From the NCBI GenBank assembly GCA_964610575.1, contig CAZSYX010000073.1, forward strand, positions 1 through 16,637: a DNA stretch of 16,637 nt, in the 5' to 3' direction. A model generated the notes under the pieces. The model saw only the letters and a list, made by a program, of their open reading frames with translations. It did not search any database and had not been told where the DNA came from. This document shows, in pieces, positions 1-7,196 of the stretch. The translations under genes were made by a program, and so were the position numbers. How positions within the stretch are numbered: position 1 is the stretch's first letter; each line of letters starts with the position of its first letter. The stretch is from JADJWR01 sp964610575 (lineage in GTDB: Bacteria > Pseudomonadota > Gammaproteobacteria > Burkholderiales > Burkholderiaceae_F).

Positions 1-2590
1 CGCCCGGCACCGGCGCCCAGAACTCGCCGTTCTGCTCGCCGAAGTTCAGCAGCTTCTTCAGCTTCAGGCCGATCCAGTTGGCGTCGACCACGCGCATGTC
101 GAGCGAGATCAGCTTGCACAGCCCGTCGAGCACCTTCGGGTACTCGCCGGCCAGCCAGATCGAATAGGGCCGGCGGCTGCCGTCGGGCAGCTGCAGCTCC
201 TTGACGCCGAGCACGAAGTCGTCGCCGGTGTTGGCGTTGTTGATGTCGACGGTCCAGCTCATCGTGCCGAGCGGGCCCGCCTTCGGCTCCTTCTTGCTGA
301 ACAGGGCGTTGATCACCGGCGTGGAGATCGGCAACTGCTGCTGTTCGAGGTCGCGGAACACGCCGAGCTGCTCGCAGCGCCAGCGCACGATGTTGGAGAA
401 AGCGGCGACCACGCCCTTCTGCCACTCCTGCTTGCCGCCGGGCGGCATGGTGATGGCGAAGCCTTCCTCGTCGCGCGCCTTGGCCAGCGCGTCGAGCTTC
501 ATCTTCAGCCAGGCGCGGTCCTCGGAGCGCATGTCCATCGACAGTGTCTTGGCGATCGCACCGAGGCCGCGCGGCTGCTCGGCGCCGTTGACCCACACCT
601 CGAACGGCACCGGCGGCGTGCCGGTCTGGCCGATGAAGATGGCAAAGGACTCATGGCGCTGCGGGATCTCGACCATGTAGGTCCATGCCATGTTGCCCTC
701 GGACATGCCGGGGCGGCCGGGCCACTTCAGGCTGGCCAGCGCCGGCTGCGGCGTCGAGGTGAGCTGCACGCGGCGGTCGGGGTCGTCCTTCAGGTCCTGC
801 GGTTCGGTCGCCGCGGCGTCCTTGCGCACCTCGAGCACGCTGCCGATCACGTTGTTCGGCCGGTAGGTGGTGATCCCCTTGAGGCCCTCCTTCCAGGCCG
901 CGAAGTACAGCTGCCGGAAGTGGTCGAACGGGTAGTCCTCGGGCACGTTCACCGTCTTGCTGACCGCGGCGTCGATGTACGGCTGCACGGCGGCGATCAT
1001 CCGCATGTGGTCCATCGCGCTCATCTCGAGCGCGTGCACGAACGCCGGCGGCAGGTGATCGGTGTCGCCGCCCATGCGGCGGAACAGGCGATAGGCGTAG
1101 TCCTCGACCACGTACTCCTGCTTGCTGCCGTCCGGCATGCGCTTCTTGCGGATGTAGGTCCAGGAGAAGGTCGGCTCGATGCCGCCGGAAGCGTTGCTGG
1201 CAAAGGCCAGCGAGATGGTGCCGGTGGGCGCGATCGACAGCAGGTGAGAGTTGCGCAGCCCCTGGTTGCGGATCTTCGACTTGAGCTGGTCCGGCAGGCG
1301 GCTGGCGCAGTGCGGCGCGGCCATCAGCCTGTCGGCGTCGAACAGCGGGAACTGTCCCTTCTCCAGCGCCAGGTCGGCCGAGGCGTCGTAGGCCGCGTCG
1401 CGCATCTTGCGCGAGATGTCGCTGGCCATTGCGCGCGCCGCCTCGCTGTCGTAGCGCAGGCCCAGCATCGTCAGCGCGTTGCCCAGCCCGGTGAAGCCCA
1501 GCCCGACACGCCGCTTGTTGGCGGCTTCCTGCTGCTGCTCGGACAGCGGCCACAGCGTCGCGTCGAGCACGTTGTCGAGCGCGCGGATCGCCACCCGCAC
1601 TACCGACTGGAAGCGCGCGAAGTCGAACGCCGCATGCTCGCCGAACGGGTCGATCACGAAGCGGGTCAGGTTGACCGAGCCGAGGCAGCAGCAGCCGTAG
1701 GGCGGCAGCGGCTGCTCGCCGCACGGGTTGGTGGCCGAGATCGTCTCGCAGTACGAGAGGTTGTTGTCCTGGTTGACGCGGTCGATGAACACCACGCCGG
1801 GCTCGGCGTGGTTGTAGGTCGACTGCATGATCTGGTCGAACAGCTCGCGCGCGCGAACCTTCCGGTAGGCCCAGGTCCCGTCGGCGCGCTGGTAGGCGCC
1901 GTCGACCTCGAATGGCTTCTCCTTGTGCCACAGCTCGACCTCGCTGTCGGTGTCCACCAGACGCATGAAACCGTCGGTGACCGCCACGCTCATGTTGAAG
2001 TTCGACAGCGACCCGTCACGCTTGGCGTGGATGAAATCCTCGATGTCGGGGTGGTCGCAGCGCATCATGCCCATCTGCGCGCCGCGCCGGCTGCCCGCCG
2101 ACTCGAGCGTCTCGCAGCTCTTGTCGAACACGCGCATGTAGGACAGCGGCCCGCTGGCGCGTGAATGCGTGCCGGCGACGAAGGCGCCCTTGGGCCTGAT
2201 GTTGGAGAAGTCGTAGCCGACGCCGCCGCCGCGGCGCATCGTCTCTGCCGCCTGCGCCAGCGCGCCGTAGATCGATGGCAGGCCGTCGCGCGTTGCCGTG
2301 ATCGCGTCGCCCACAGGCTGCACGAAGCAATTGATCAGTGTGGCAGCGATCTCGGTGCCCGCCGCGGAATTGACGCGGCCGCCCGGAATGAAGCCGTCGA
2401 CCATCGCGTCGAAGAAGCGCTTCTCCCACTCGGTGCGCAGCGCGGGCGCCTCGACCGCGGCCAGGCCCCGCGCGACGCGACGGCGCACATCGTCCGCCGA
2501 CTGCTCGCCGCTCTTGGCGTACTTCTCGAGCAGCACGTCGACCGAGATCGGCTGTTCGTCGAGCAGTTGCTGGGCGGGTTCGACTTTCAT
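1..2590 (-). CDS. nrdJ: Adenosylcobalamin-dependent (class II) ribonucleotide reductase, 3' end beyond window
   Basis: Reduces ribonucleotides to deoxyribonucleotides using a cobalamin-generated thiyl radical, so it needs no oxygen. The frame reads open from ATG at 2590 to the left edge (863 codons seen, C-terminus missing). The start has AGGAG seven bases upstream. Class II landmarks: NCFV with C88, the first redox cysteine; GGGVGYDFS at 121-129; NPCGE at 288-292, with N288, C290 (thiyl) and E292; C301, eleven residues on, the partner of C88; and PTGTIS at 455-460. After about residue 640 there are two tandem copies of a TSCPD-like segment: PFEVWVNG to KMKLDAL (662-702) and PYSIWLAG to LKLKKLL (808-848). 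Both share the pattern S-[ML]-D-M-R-x-x-D-x-x-W. The terminal cysteine pair expected at the C-terminus would lie outside the window. It is divergent from cysB. Family identity is secure from motifs; only the missing tail is unknown. Confidence 0.96.
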   Translation of the reverse strand, partial: MKVEPAQQLLDEQPISVDVLLEKYAKSGEQSADDVRRRVARGLAAVEAPALRTEWEKRFFDAMVDGFIPGGRVNSAAGTEIAATLINCFVQPVGDAITATRDGLPSIYGALAQAAETMRRGGGVGYDFSNIRPKGAFVAGTHSRASGPLSYMRVFDKSCETLESAGSRRGAQMGMMRCDHPDIEDFIHAKRDGSLSNFNMSVAVTDGFMRLVDTDSEVELWHKEKPFEVDGAYQRADGTWAYRKVRARELFDQIMQSTYNHAEPGVVFIDRVNQDNNLSYCETISATNPCGEQPLPPYGCCCLGSVNLTRFVIDPFGEHAAFDFARFQSVVRVAIRALDNVLDATLWPLSEQQQEAANKRRVGLGFTGLGNALTMLGLRYDSEAARAMASDISRKMRDAAYDASADLALEKGQFPLFDADRLMAAPHCASRLPDQLKSKIRNQGLRNSHLLSIAPTGTISLAFASNASGGIEPTFSWTYIRKKRMPDGSKQEYVVEDYAYRLFRRMGGDTDHLPPAFVHALEMSAMDHMRMIAAVQPYIDAAVSKTVNVPEDYPFDHFRQLYFAAWKEGLKGITTYRPNNVIGSVLEVRKDAAATEPQDLKDDPDRRVQLTSTPQPALASLKWPGRPGMSEGNMAWTYMVEIPQRHESFAIFIGQTGTPPVPFEVWVNGAEQPRGLGAIAKTLSMDMRSEDRAWLKMKLDALAKARDEEGFAITMPPGGKQEWQKGVVAAFSNIVRWRCEQLGVFRDLEQQQLPISTPVINALFSKKEPKAGPLGTMSWTVDINNANTGDDFVLGVKELQLPDGSRRPYSIWLAGEYPKVLDGLCKLISLDMRVVDANWIGLKLKKLLNFGEQNGEFWAPVPG

Positions 2591-2642
2591 GCGGGCACTC
2601 CTGCAGGCGTGAGGGCAGCGTATCGGGCGACGGGGGAAAAAC

Positions 2643-2648
2643 AGTATA
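2643..2648 (-). promoter_or_regulatory. Candidate -10 box for nrdJ
   Basis: On the minus strand this reads TATACT, one mismatch from the sigma-70 -10 consensus, and would give a leader of about 45 bases. No good -35 lies 16-18 bp upstream. A weaker alternative is TTGCAG (2697-2702) with TAAAAA (2675-2680) at 16 bp spacing, which directly abuts the inner NrdR-like box. Which one is used cannot be told from sequence. Confidence 0.4.
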
Positions 2649-2704
2649 GGCAGCCGGGCGCTGGAAGAATCGACTTTTTACGCCGGCCGTGATTTCCTGC
2701 AATT

Positions 2705-2751
2705 GTGCCGCATCTTGTGTCCGCTCGACCAGTCACCACAAGATATTGGGG
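2705..2751. promoter_or_regulatory. Tandem candidate NrdR boxes in the nrdJ/cysB divergent region
   Basis: The published NrdR-box consensus is acaCwAtATaTwGtgt. The 16-mer at 2736-2751 (CCACAAGATATTGGGG) keeps the C-A-AT-T-G core, matching 12 of 16. The 16-mer at 2705-2720 (GTGCCGCATCTTGTGT) has a perfect ATxTTGTGT right half but a poor left half. Their centres are exactly 31 bp apart, about three helical turns, which is the spacing typical of NrdR box pairs. NrdR is the ATP/dATP-sensing repressor of ribonucleotide reductase genes, so the neighbour nrdJ is the expected target. The same bases also form a perfect 8-bp inverted repeat, ATCTTGTG (2712-2719) and CACAAGAT (2737-2744), with 17 bp between the arms. 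No nrdR gene is in the window. Confidence 0.65.
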
Positions 2752-2788
2752 TCCAACGGCGCTTCGGCCGTAGTCGCCCCTGCCTTCG

Positions 2789-2794
2789 TATACT
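2789..2794 (+). promoter_or_regulatory. Candidate -10 box for cysB
   Basis: TATACT, one mismatch from consensus, sits 23 bases before the cysB ATG and would give a very short leader. No convincing -35 is seen. LysR-type genes are often activated or autorepressed, so a weak -35 is not unusual. Confidence 0.35.
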
Positions 2795-2817
2795 GCCGCC
2801 GCGTTCCGGAGACGGCC

Positions 2818-3774
2818 ATGAACCTCCAGCAGTTCCGCTTCCTGCGCGAAGCCGCGCGGCACAAGTTCAACATCACGCTGGCTGCGAGGGCGCTGCACAC
2901 GTCGCAGCCCGGCATCAGCAAGGCGATCATCGAACTGGAAGGCGAACTCGGGGTACCGATACTCGCCCGCCAGGGCAAACGCATCCTCGGCGTGACCCCG
3001 CCCGGCCAGCAGGTGCTCGACGCCGCCGAGCGGATCATGAAGGAGGTCGACGACCTGAGGAAGATGGCGCGCGACTATGCCGGGGCGCCGTCGGGCACGC
3101 TGCGTGTGGCCACCACGCATACGCAGGCGCGCTATGTGCTGCCGGCAGTGGTGCAGCAGTTCGCGCGCAAGTTCCCGCAGGTGCGATTGAAGCTGCTGCA
3201 GGCCGATCCGCCGCACATCGCCGCGATGCTTGCCAACGGCCAGGCCGATGTCGGGCTGGCCACCGAGTCGCTGGCCGAGGCGCCGGCACTGGTCGCGGTG
3301 CCGATCTACGAATGGCACCATGTCGCCCTCGTGCCGCCGGGACACGCGCTGGCGAAACTGCAGAGGACGCCCGGGCGGCTGACGTTGAAGGACCTCGCCC
3401 GCCACCCGATCGTCACCTACGAGGTGCATTTTTCCGGCCGCAGCCGCATCGATGCGGCCTTCGCCGCCGCCGGCATCGAGCCGTCGATCGTGCTTGAGGC
3501 GATCGACGCCGATGTGATCAAGACCTATGTGGCTACCGGCATGGGCGTCGGCATCGTCGCCGGGGTGGCGGTCGACCCGCGCACCGAGGCGCTGATCGTG
3601 CTGCCCTGCGGCCACCTGTTCGGCACCAATGTCACGCGGCTCGCCGTCAAGCGCGGCGCCTACCTGCGCGGCTTTGTCTATTCGTTCATCGAACTGCTGG
3701 CACCCGGCTGGGACAAGCCACGCCTCGAGCAGGCATTCGCTGCGCCGCGCGCAGCGGGGGAAGGCCGCGCATGA
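2818..3774 (+). CDS. cysB: CysB-family LysR-type transcriptional regulator
   Basis: LysR-type regulator of the CysB branch, which controls sulfur assimilation in proteobacteria. It has 318 residues, close to the roughly 324 of enteric CysB. ATG at 2818 follows GGAGA by five bases; the longer in-frame extension to 2689 has no family similarity. The N-terminal winged helix-turn-helix is at about 1-60, with TSQPGISKAI at 28-37. The effector domain starts near 92. The sulfate-site motif THTQAR (100-105) reproduces T100, T102 and Q103 of enteric CysB at the same numbers, and T149 is also kept. At the position of enteric T202 this protein has E202 (VTYEVHFSGRS). DADVIKTYV (258-266) and GMGVGIVA are typical of the family. 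Its stop overlaps the panE-like start (ATGA). Alternatives are a Cbl or SsuR-type paralogue using another sulfur signal, since the window holds no cys genes. Confidence 0.88.
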   Translation: MNLQQFRFLREAARHKFNITLAARALHTSQPGISKAIIELEGELGVPILARQGKRILGVTPPGQQVLDAAERIMKEVDDLRKMARDYAGAPSGTLRVATTHTQARYVLPAVVQQFARKFPQVRLKLLQADPPHIAAMLANGQADVGLATESLAEAPALVAVPIYEWHHVALVPPGHALAKLQRTPGRLTLKDLARHPIVTYEVHFSGRSRIDAAFAAAGIEPSIVLEAIDADVIKTYVATGMGVGIVAGVAVDPRTEALIVLPCGHLFGTNVTRLAVKRGAYLRGFVYSFIELLAPGWDKPRLEQAFAAPRAAGEGRA

Positions 3775-4751
3775 AGGTGGCGATCGTCGGTGCCGGCGCG
3801 ATCGGCGGCGTGCTCGGCGGGCGACTCGCGGCGCGCGGCCACAAGGTCAGCCTGGTGGCGCGCGGTGATCATCTGGCGGCGATCCGCCACCACGGGCTGA
3901 AGCTGGTCGACCACGTCGGCGATGCGTCCGGCAGCTACCGGCTGGCCGCCAGCGACGAACCGGCGGACTTCGGCGCCCAGGACCTGGTGATCATCGCGCT
4001 GAAGGCGCACGCCATCGGCGGCATGCTGCCGCGACTGCGGACTCTGGTGGCCGACAACACCATCGTCGTGCCGGCGATCAACGGCCTTCCTTGGTGGTAC
4101 TTCTATCGCGAGCCGGGACTACACGAGGGGCGGCGTCTGCAGACGCTCGATCCCGACGGCACGATGTTCGCCGACCTGGACTGCCGCCACATCGTCGCTT
4201 GCGTCGTGCACGTGGCCGCTGAAGTGCGAGCGCCGGCCGAGGTGCACCATACCGGCGGCCGCCGGCTGATCCTCGGCGAGCCGGACAACTCGAAGAGCGA
4301 ACGGTTGCAGCGCCTCTGCGCGCTGCTGGACGAGGCGGGCCTCGAGGCGCAGCCTTCGGAGCGCATCCGCCTCGACGTCTGGATCAAGCTGCTCGGCAAC
4401 ATGTCGTTCAACCCGGTGGCGGCGCTGACCGGCTACCTGATGAACCAGATCTGCGCCGACGAGGATGTGCTCGACGTGATCCGGCCGATGATGCGGGAAG
4501 GCATGGTGGTGTCGGCGCACTACGGCTACCCGATGCCGATGACTCCCGACCAGCGCATCGACCTGGCGCGGCAGCTCGGCGCGGCGAAGATCTCGATGCT
4601 GCAGGACATCGAGCGGCGGCGCCCGCTGGAGCTCGCCCCGGTCGTCGGCGCGGTGATCGAACTGGCCGAACTCGCGGGCCTGCCGGTGCCGACCATCCGC
4701 ATGGTGCACGCGCTTACCCAGGCGAAGGCGCGAGCGCTGGGGTTCGCCTGA
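3771..4751 (+). CDS. panE: Ketopantoate reductase family protein (2-dehydropantoate 2-reductase)
   Basis: Predicted NADPH-dependent reduction of 2-dehydropantoate to pantoate, the second step of pantothenate and CoA synthesis, in the cytoplasm. The 326-residue protein begins with a Rossmann motif, GAGAIGG (7-13), followed by a basic R31 suited to NADPH. It continues with LKAH (77-80), PAINGLPWWYFY (101-112), and WIKLLGNMSFNP (204-215), whose K206 matches the catalytic lysine of PanE. SMLQDI (275-280) and PLELAPVVG, with E287, match the substrate serine and glutamate region. The start is fixed by the ATGA overlap with cysB and by GGGGGAAGG six bases upstream, so translation is probably coupled. 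Many bacteria carry several PanE paralogues with other 2-oxo acid substrates, and the PWWYFY segment suggests a paralogue group. Whether this copy supplies pantoate is uncertain; the fold is not. Confidence 0.85.
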   Translation: MKVAIVGAGAIGGVLGGRLAARGHKVSLVARGDHLAAIRHHGLKLVDHVGDASGSYRLAASDEPADFGAQDLVIIALKAHAIGGMLPRLRTLVADNTIVVPAINGLPWWYFYREPGLHEGRRLQTLDPDGTMFADLDCRHIVACVVHVAAEVRAPAEVHHTGGRRLILGEPDNSKSERLQRLCALLDEAGLEAQPSERIRLDVWIKLLGNMSFNPVAALTGYLMNQICADEDVLDVIRPMMREGMVVSAHYGYPMPMTPDQRIDLARQLGAAKISMLQDIERRRPLELAPVVGAVIELAELAGLPVPTIRMVHALTQAKARALGFA

Positions 4752-4756
4752 TCAGC

Positions 4757-4782
4757 ATCCGGCGTGCACCGCTGCGCCGGGT
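4757..4782. terminator. Possible hairpin between convergent genes
   Basis: ATCCGGCG (4757-4764) pairs with CGCCGGGT (4775-4782) across a 10-base loop, with one G-U pair. It lies in the 38-bp gap between the panE-like stop and the TRIC-family stop, where a two-way terminator would be expected. There is no T-run on either side, so intrinsic termination is doubtful. Confidence 0.4.
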
Positions 4783-4789
4783 GACGCCT

Positions 4790-5404
4790 TCAACGAATGG
4801 TCCAGTTCCAGCGCCAGGCGATCAGTCGCACGGCGACGATCAGCGCTGCCGAGATCCAGGTGGCCAATGACGCCGGCATGCCGGCTTCGACGATCAGCAG
4901 GAAGAACGCGCAGCCGGCGAGCGCCGCCAGCGCGTAGGGCCTGCCGTCGCGCAGCACCATCGGCACCTCGTTCAGGATCACGTCGCGCAGCACACCGCCG
5001 AACACGCCGGTGATTACGCCCATCATCGCCGCGATGATCGGCGGCGAGCCGAGTTCACTCGCCACCGAGACGCCGGCGATCGAGAAGAAGCCGAGCCCGA
5101 TCGCGTCGGCGACCACGAACAGCGTGGTCGGCACCACCCGCTGCGCCAGCCGCAGCAGCGGCGTGGCGATCAGCGTCAGCACCAGGAACAGCACGATGTA
5201 GTGCTGGTGCTGCACCCAGAAGAAGGGCCGGCGGTCGAGCAGCACGTCGCGCAGCGTGCCGCCGCCAAAGGCAGTGATGAAGGCGACGGTGAACACGCCC
5301 ACCGAGTCCATCTTCTTGTTGCGCGCCTCGGCGAATCCGGAGAAGGCGGCAGCCAGCATGGCGACGAACTCGATTGCCGGGACGACGGCTTGTTCGGCTC
5401 GCAT
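4790..5404 (-). CDS. TRIC/YadS-type (UPF0126, 'glycine transporter' domain) inner-membrane protein
   Basis: Small polytopic membrane protein of 204 residues with about seven hydrophobic segments. It is built from two copies of the UPF0126 unit, as in E. coli YadS/YicG and prokaryotic TRIC channels. The first copy has the SGFAEARNKKMDSVGV segment (22-37) and GGGTLRDVLLD (47-57); the second has GVFGGVLRDVIL. The glycine-rich pairs preceding LRDV are the conserved pore-region signature of the family. Members have been described as monovalent cation channels and as glycine transporters, and the sequence does not decide between these. It starts seven bases after the Smr gene stop and is the last gene of the trxB trio. 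ATG at 5404 begins at the expected point before the first hydrophobic segment. Confidence 0.88.
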   Translation of the reverse strand: MRAEQAVVPAIEFVAMLAAAFSGFAEARNKKMDSVGVFTVAFITAFGGGTLRDVLLDRRPFFWVQHQHYIVLFLVLTLIATPLLRLAQRVVPTTLFVVADAIGLGFFSIAGVSVASELGSPPIIAAMMGVITGVFGGVLRDVILNEVPMVLRDGRPYALAALAGCAFFLLIVEAGMPASLATWISAALIVAVRLIAWRWNWTIR

Positions 5405-5411
5405 CTGAGGC

Positions 5412-6062
5412 CTACTTCGGCGACGACGGCCGCAGCAGCACCATCACCGCGCCGGCGCCGCCGTCGGCGCCACGCGCCTGGCAGAAGGCGATCACCTCGT
5501 CGCGCTGCGCCAGCCAGTTGCGCACCTTGCCCTTGAGGACCGGCACCTTGCCGAGCGAGCCGAGGCCCTTGCCGTGCACCACGCGCACGCAGCGCAGGCC
5601 CCGCTTGATCGACTCGCGCAGGAACTCGACCAGTGCCTCGCGCGCCTCGTCGACGCGGTGGCCGTGCAGGTCGATCTGCGCCTGGATGCTCCATTCGCCG
5701 CGCCGCAGCCGCCGCAGCACGTCCGGCCCGAGGCCGGGCGCGCTGTACGACAGCGACTCGTCGGTGTCGAGCAACGATTCGTGGTCGATGCCGTCGGACA
5801 CCGACTCGGCAAGCACTTCCCGGTCGTCGCGCTGGCGGCTCACCGGCTGCGGCGGATACGGCGTGCGCGGATGCTCGGCGCGCGGGCTCCTCGCCAGCGG
5901 GGTGACGTCCATGACCGCCTCGCTGAACTCGTTGGCCGCGCGGTGCCGCCGTGCTTCGGCCGCGCGCCTCGCGACCTCCGCCGTCTCGCGCTCGCGCGTC
6001 TGCTGCTCGAGTCGGTTGCGCAGTTCTTCGAGCGCGGCGAAATGCTTGTGCCGCTGCGTCAT
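5412..6062 (-). CDS. Smr-domain protein (MutS2 C-terminal-like nuclease domain)
   Basis: 216 residues: a charged, probably helical N-terminus (about 1-50), a proline-rich linker (about 55-85), then an Smr domain from about 120 to the end. The domain carries IDLHGHRVDEA (130-140) and VVHGKGLGS (161-169). These are the LDxH and HGxG signatures of Smr nucleases, as in E. coli SmrA/SmrB and the C-terminus of MutS2. SmrB-type proteins cleave mRNA at collided ribosomes and others nick DNA; nothing here tells which substrate applies. It lies nine bases after the trxB stop and seven before the membrane-protein start, so all three are probably one transcript. ATG at 6062 has only a weak ribosome site (GAG eight bases upstream), consistent with reinitiation. 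Confidence 0.88.
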   Translation of the reverse strand: MTQRHKHFAALEELRNRLEQQTRERETAEVARRAAEARRHRAANEFSEAVMDVTPLARSPRAEHPRTPYPPQPVSRQRDDREVLAESVSDGIDHESLLDTDESLSYSAPGLGPDVLRRLRRGEWSIQAQIDLHGHRVDEAREALVEFLRESIKRGLRCVRVVHGKGLGSLGKVPVLKGKVRNWLAQRDEVIAFCQARGADGGAGAVMVLLRPSSPK

Positions 6063-6071
6063 CTGTGAAGC

Positions 6072-7055
6072 TCAGGCAGCCGTCGCCGTGCCGGCCTTCG
6101 CTTCTTCCTGCGACTCCAGCCAGCGCTGCGCGTCGAGCGCCGCCATGCAGCCGGTGCCGGCGCTGGTCACCGCCTGCCGGTAGACGTGGTCCTGCACGTC
6201 GCCGGCGGCGAACACGCCCGGCACGCTGGTCATGGTCGCCAGGCCGGCGAGGCCGGTGCGGGTGATGATGTAGCCGTTGGCCATCTCCAGCTTGCCGGCG
6301 AAGATCTCCGTGTTCGGCTGGTGGCCGATGGCGATGAAGCAGCCCTGCAGCTTCAGCTCGCTGGTCGAGCCGTCCTGTCGGCTGCGGATGCGCACGCCGT
6401 TGACGCCCCTGTCGTCGCCGAGCACTTCGTCCAGTTCGTGCCACAGGTGCAGCACGACCTTGCCTTCGTCGACCTTCTTCATTAGCTTGTCGATCAGGAT
6501 CGCTTCGGCGCGGAACTTGTCGCGGCGATGGATCACGTGGACGGTGCTGGCGATGTTGGCCAGGTAAAGCGCCTCCTCGACCGCGGTGTTGCCGCCGCCG
6601 ACCACGCAGACATCCTGCTTGCGATAGAAGAAACCGTCGCAGGTGGCGCAACCCGACACGCCCTTGCCCATGAAGGCCTGCTCCGAGGGCAGGCCGAGGT
6701 ACTTGGCCGAGGCGCCGGTGGCGACGATCAGCGCGTCGCAGGTGTAGGCTGCCGAGTCGCCTTTCAGCCGGAACGGCCGCTGCGACAGGTCGACCGCGTT
6801 GACATGGTCGAACACGATCTCGGTGTCGAAGCGCTCGGCATGTTTCTGGAAGCGCGCCATCAGGTCCGGCCCCTGCACGCCATCTGCATCAGCGGGCCAG
6901 TTCTCGACATCGGTGGTGGTCATCAGCTGGCCGCCCTGCGCCAGGCCGGTGATCAGCATCGGCTTCAGATTCGCGCGCGCCGAGTAGACCGCGGCCGTGT
7001 AGCCGGCCGGGCCTGAGCCGAGGATCAGCACGCGGGCATGCTTGCTCTGTGACAT
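6072..7055 (-). CDS. trxB: Thioredoxin-disulfide reductase
   Basis: FAD-dependent enzyme that passes electrons from NADPH to thioredoxin in the cytoplasm. It has 327 residues, the usual length (E. coli about 320). It shows the FAD motif GSGPAG (13-18), the redox-active CATC (C136, C139), the NADPH motif GGGNTA (153-158), the NADPH phosphate-binding stretch HRRDKFR (176-182), and a C-terminal FAD motif around GVFAAGDVQD (280-289). ATG at 7055 is chosen because the protein then starts a few residues before the first beta strand. The same frame is open further upstream to 7505, but that part overlaps the neighbouring divergent gene and lacks similarity. It heads the trxB-Smr-TRIC transcript. Thioredoxin commonly reduces ribonucleotide reductases, so it may also serve NrdJ; that link is inferred. 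Confidence 0.97.
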   Translation of the reverse strand: MSQSKHARVLILGSGPAGYTAAVYSARANLKPMLITGLAQGGQLMTTTDVENWPADADGVQGPDLMARFQKHAERFDTEIVFDHVNAVDLSQRPFRLKGDSAAYTCDALIVATGASAKYLGLPSEQAFMGKGVSGCATCDGFFYRKQDVCVVGGGNTAVEEALYLANIASTVHVIHRRDKFRAEAILIDKLMKKVDEGKVVLHLWHELDEVLGDDRGVNGVRIRSRQDGSTSELKLQGCFIAIGHQPNTEIFAGKLEMANGYIITRTGLAGLATMTSVPGVFAAGDVQDHVYRQAVTSAGTGCMAALDAQRWLESQEEAKAGTATAA

Positions 7056-7089
7056 GGGGAGCTTTCTTCTGCGTCCGAGGGGAACCGAA

Positions 7090-7095
7090 ATTATA
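7090..7095 (-). promoter_or_regulatory. Candidate -10 box for trxB
   Basis: The minus strand reads a perfect TATAAT 35 bases before the trxB ATG, giving a leader of about 28 bases. No clear -35 is seen at 16-18 bp spacing; the upstream bases are G+C-rich. Position and match make it the most likely trxB promoter. Confidence 0.55.
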
Positions 7096-7196
7096 GGTGG
7101 CGGTCGCCGGCCGGCTTCTTGCATCGAACGCGTCCATACTTCGACCGCAGCGCGCTGCAGGCCGGCGCGAGATCGATCCGCAATGTGGGGGAAGCA

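Noticed and set aside
653..2164. 503-codon open frame on the plus strand across nrdJ
   Set aside because: Shadow of nrdJ, which has all catalytic motifs on the other strand; the text is His/Val/Arg-rich and low in complexity.
2591..2817. Cobalamin riboswitch ahead of the B12-dependent reductase
   Set aside because: No B12-box-like sequence and too little room between the likely transcription start and ATG. Such riboswitches usually control B12-independent isozymes or B12 synthesis and uptake, not nrdJ.
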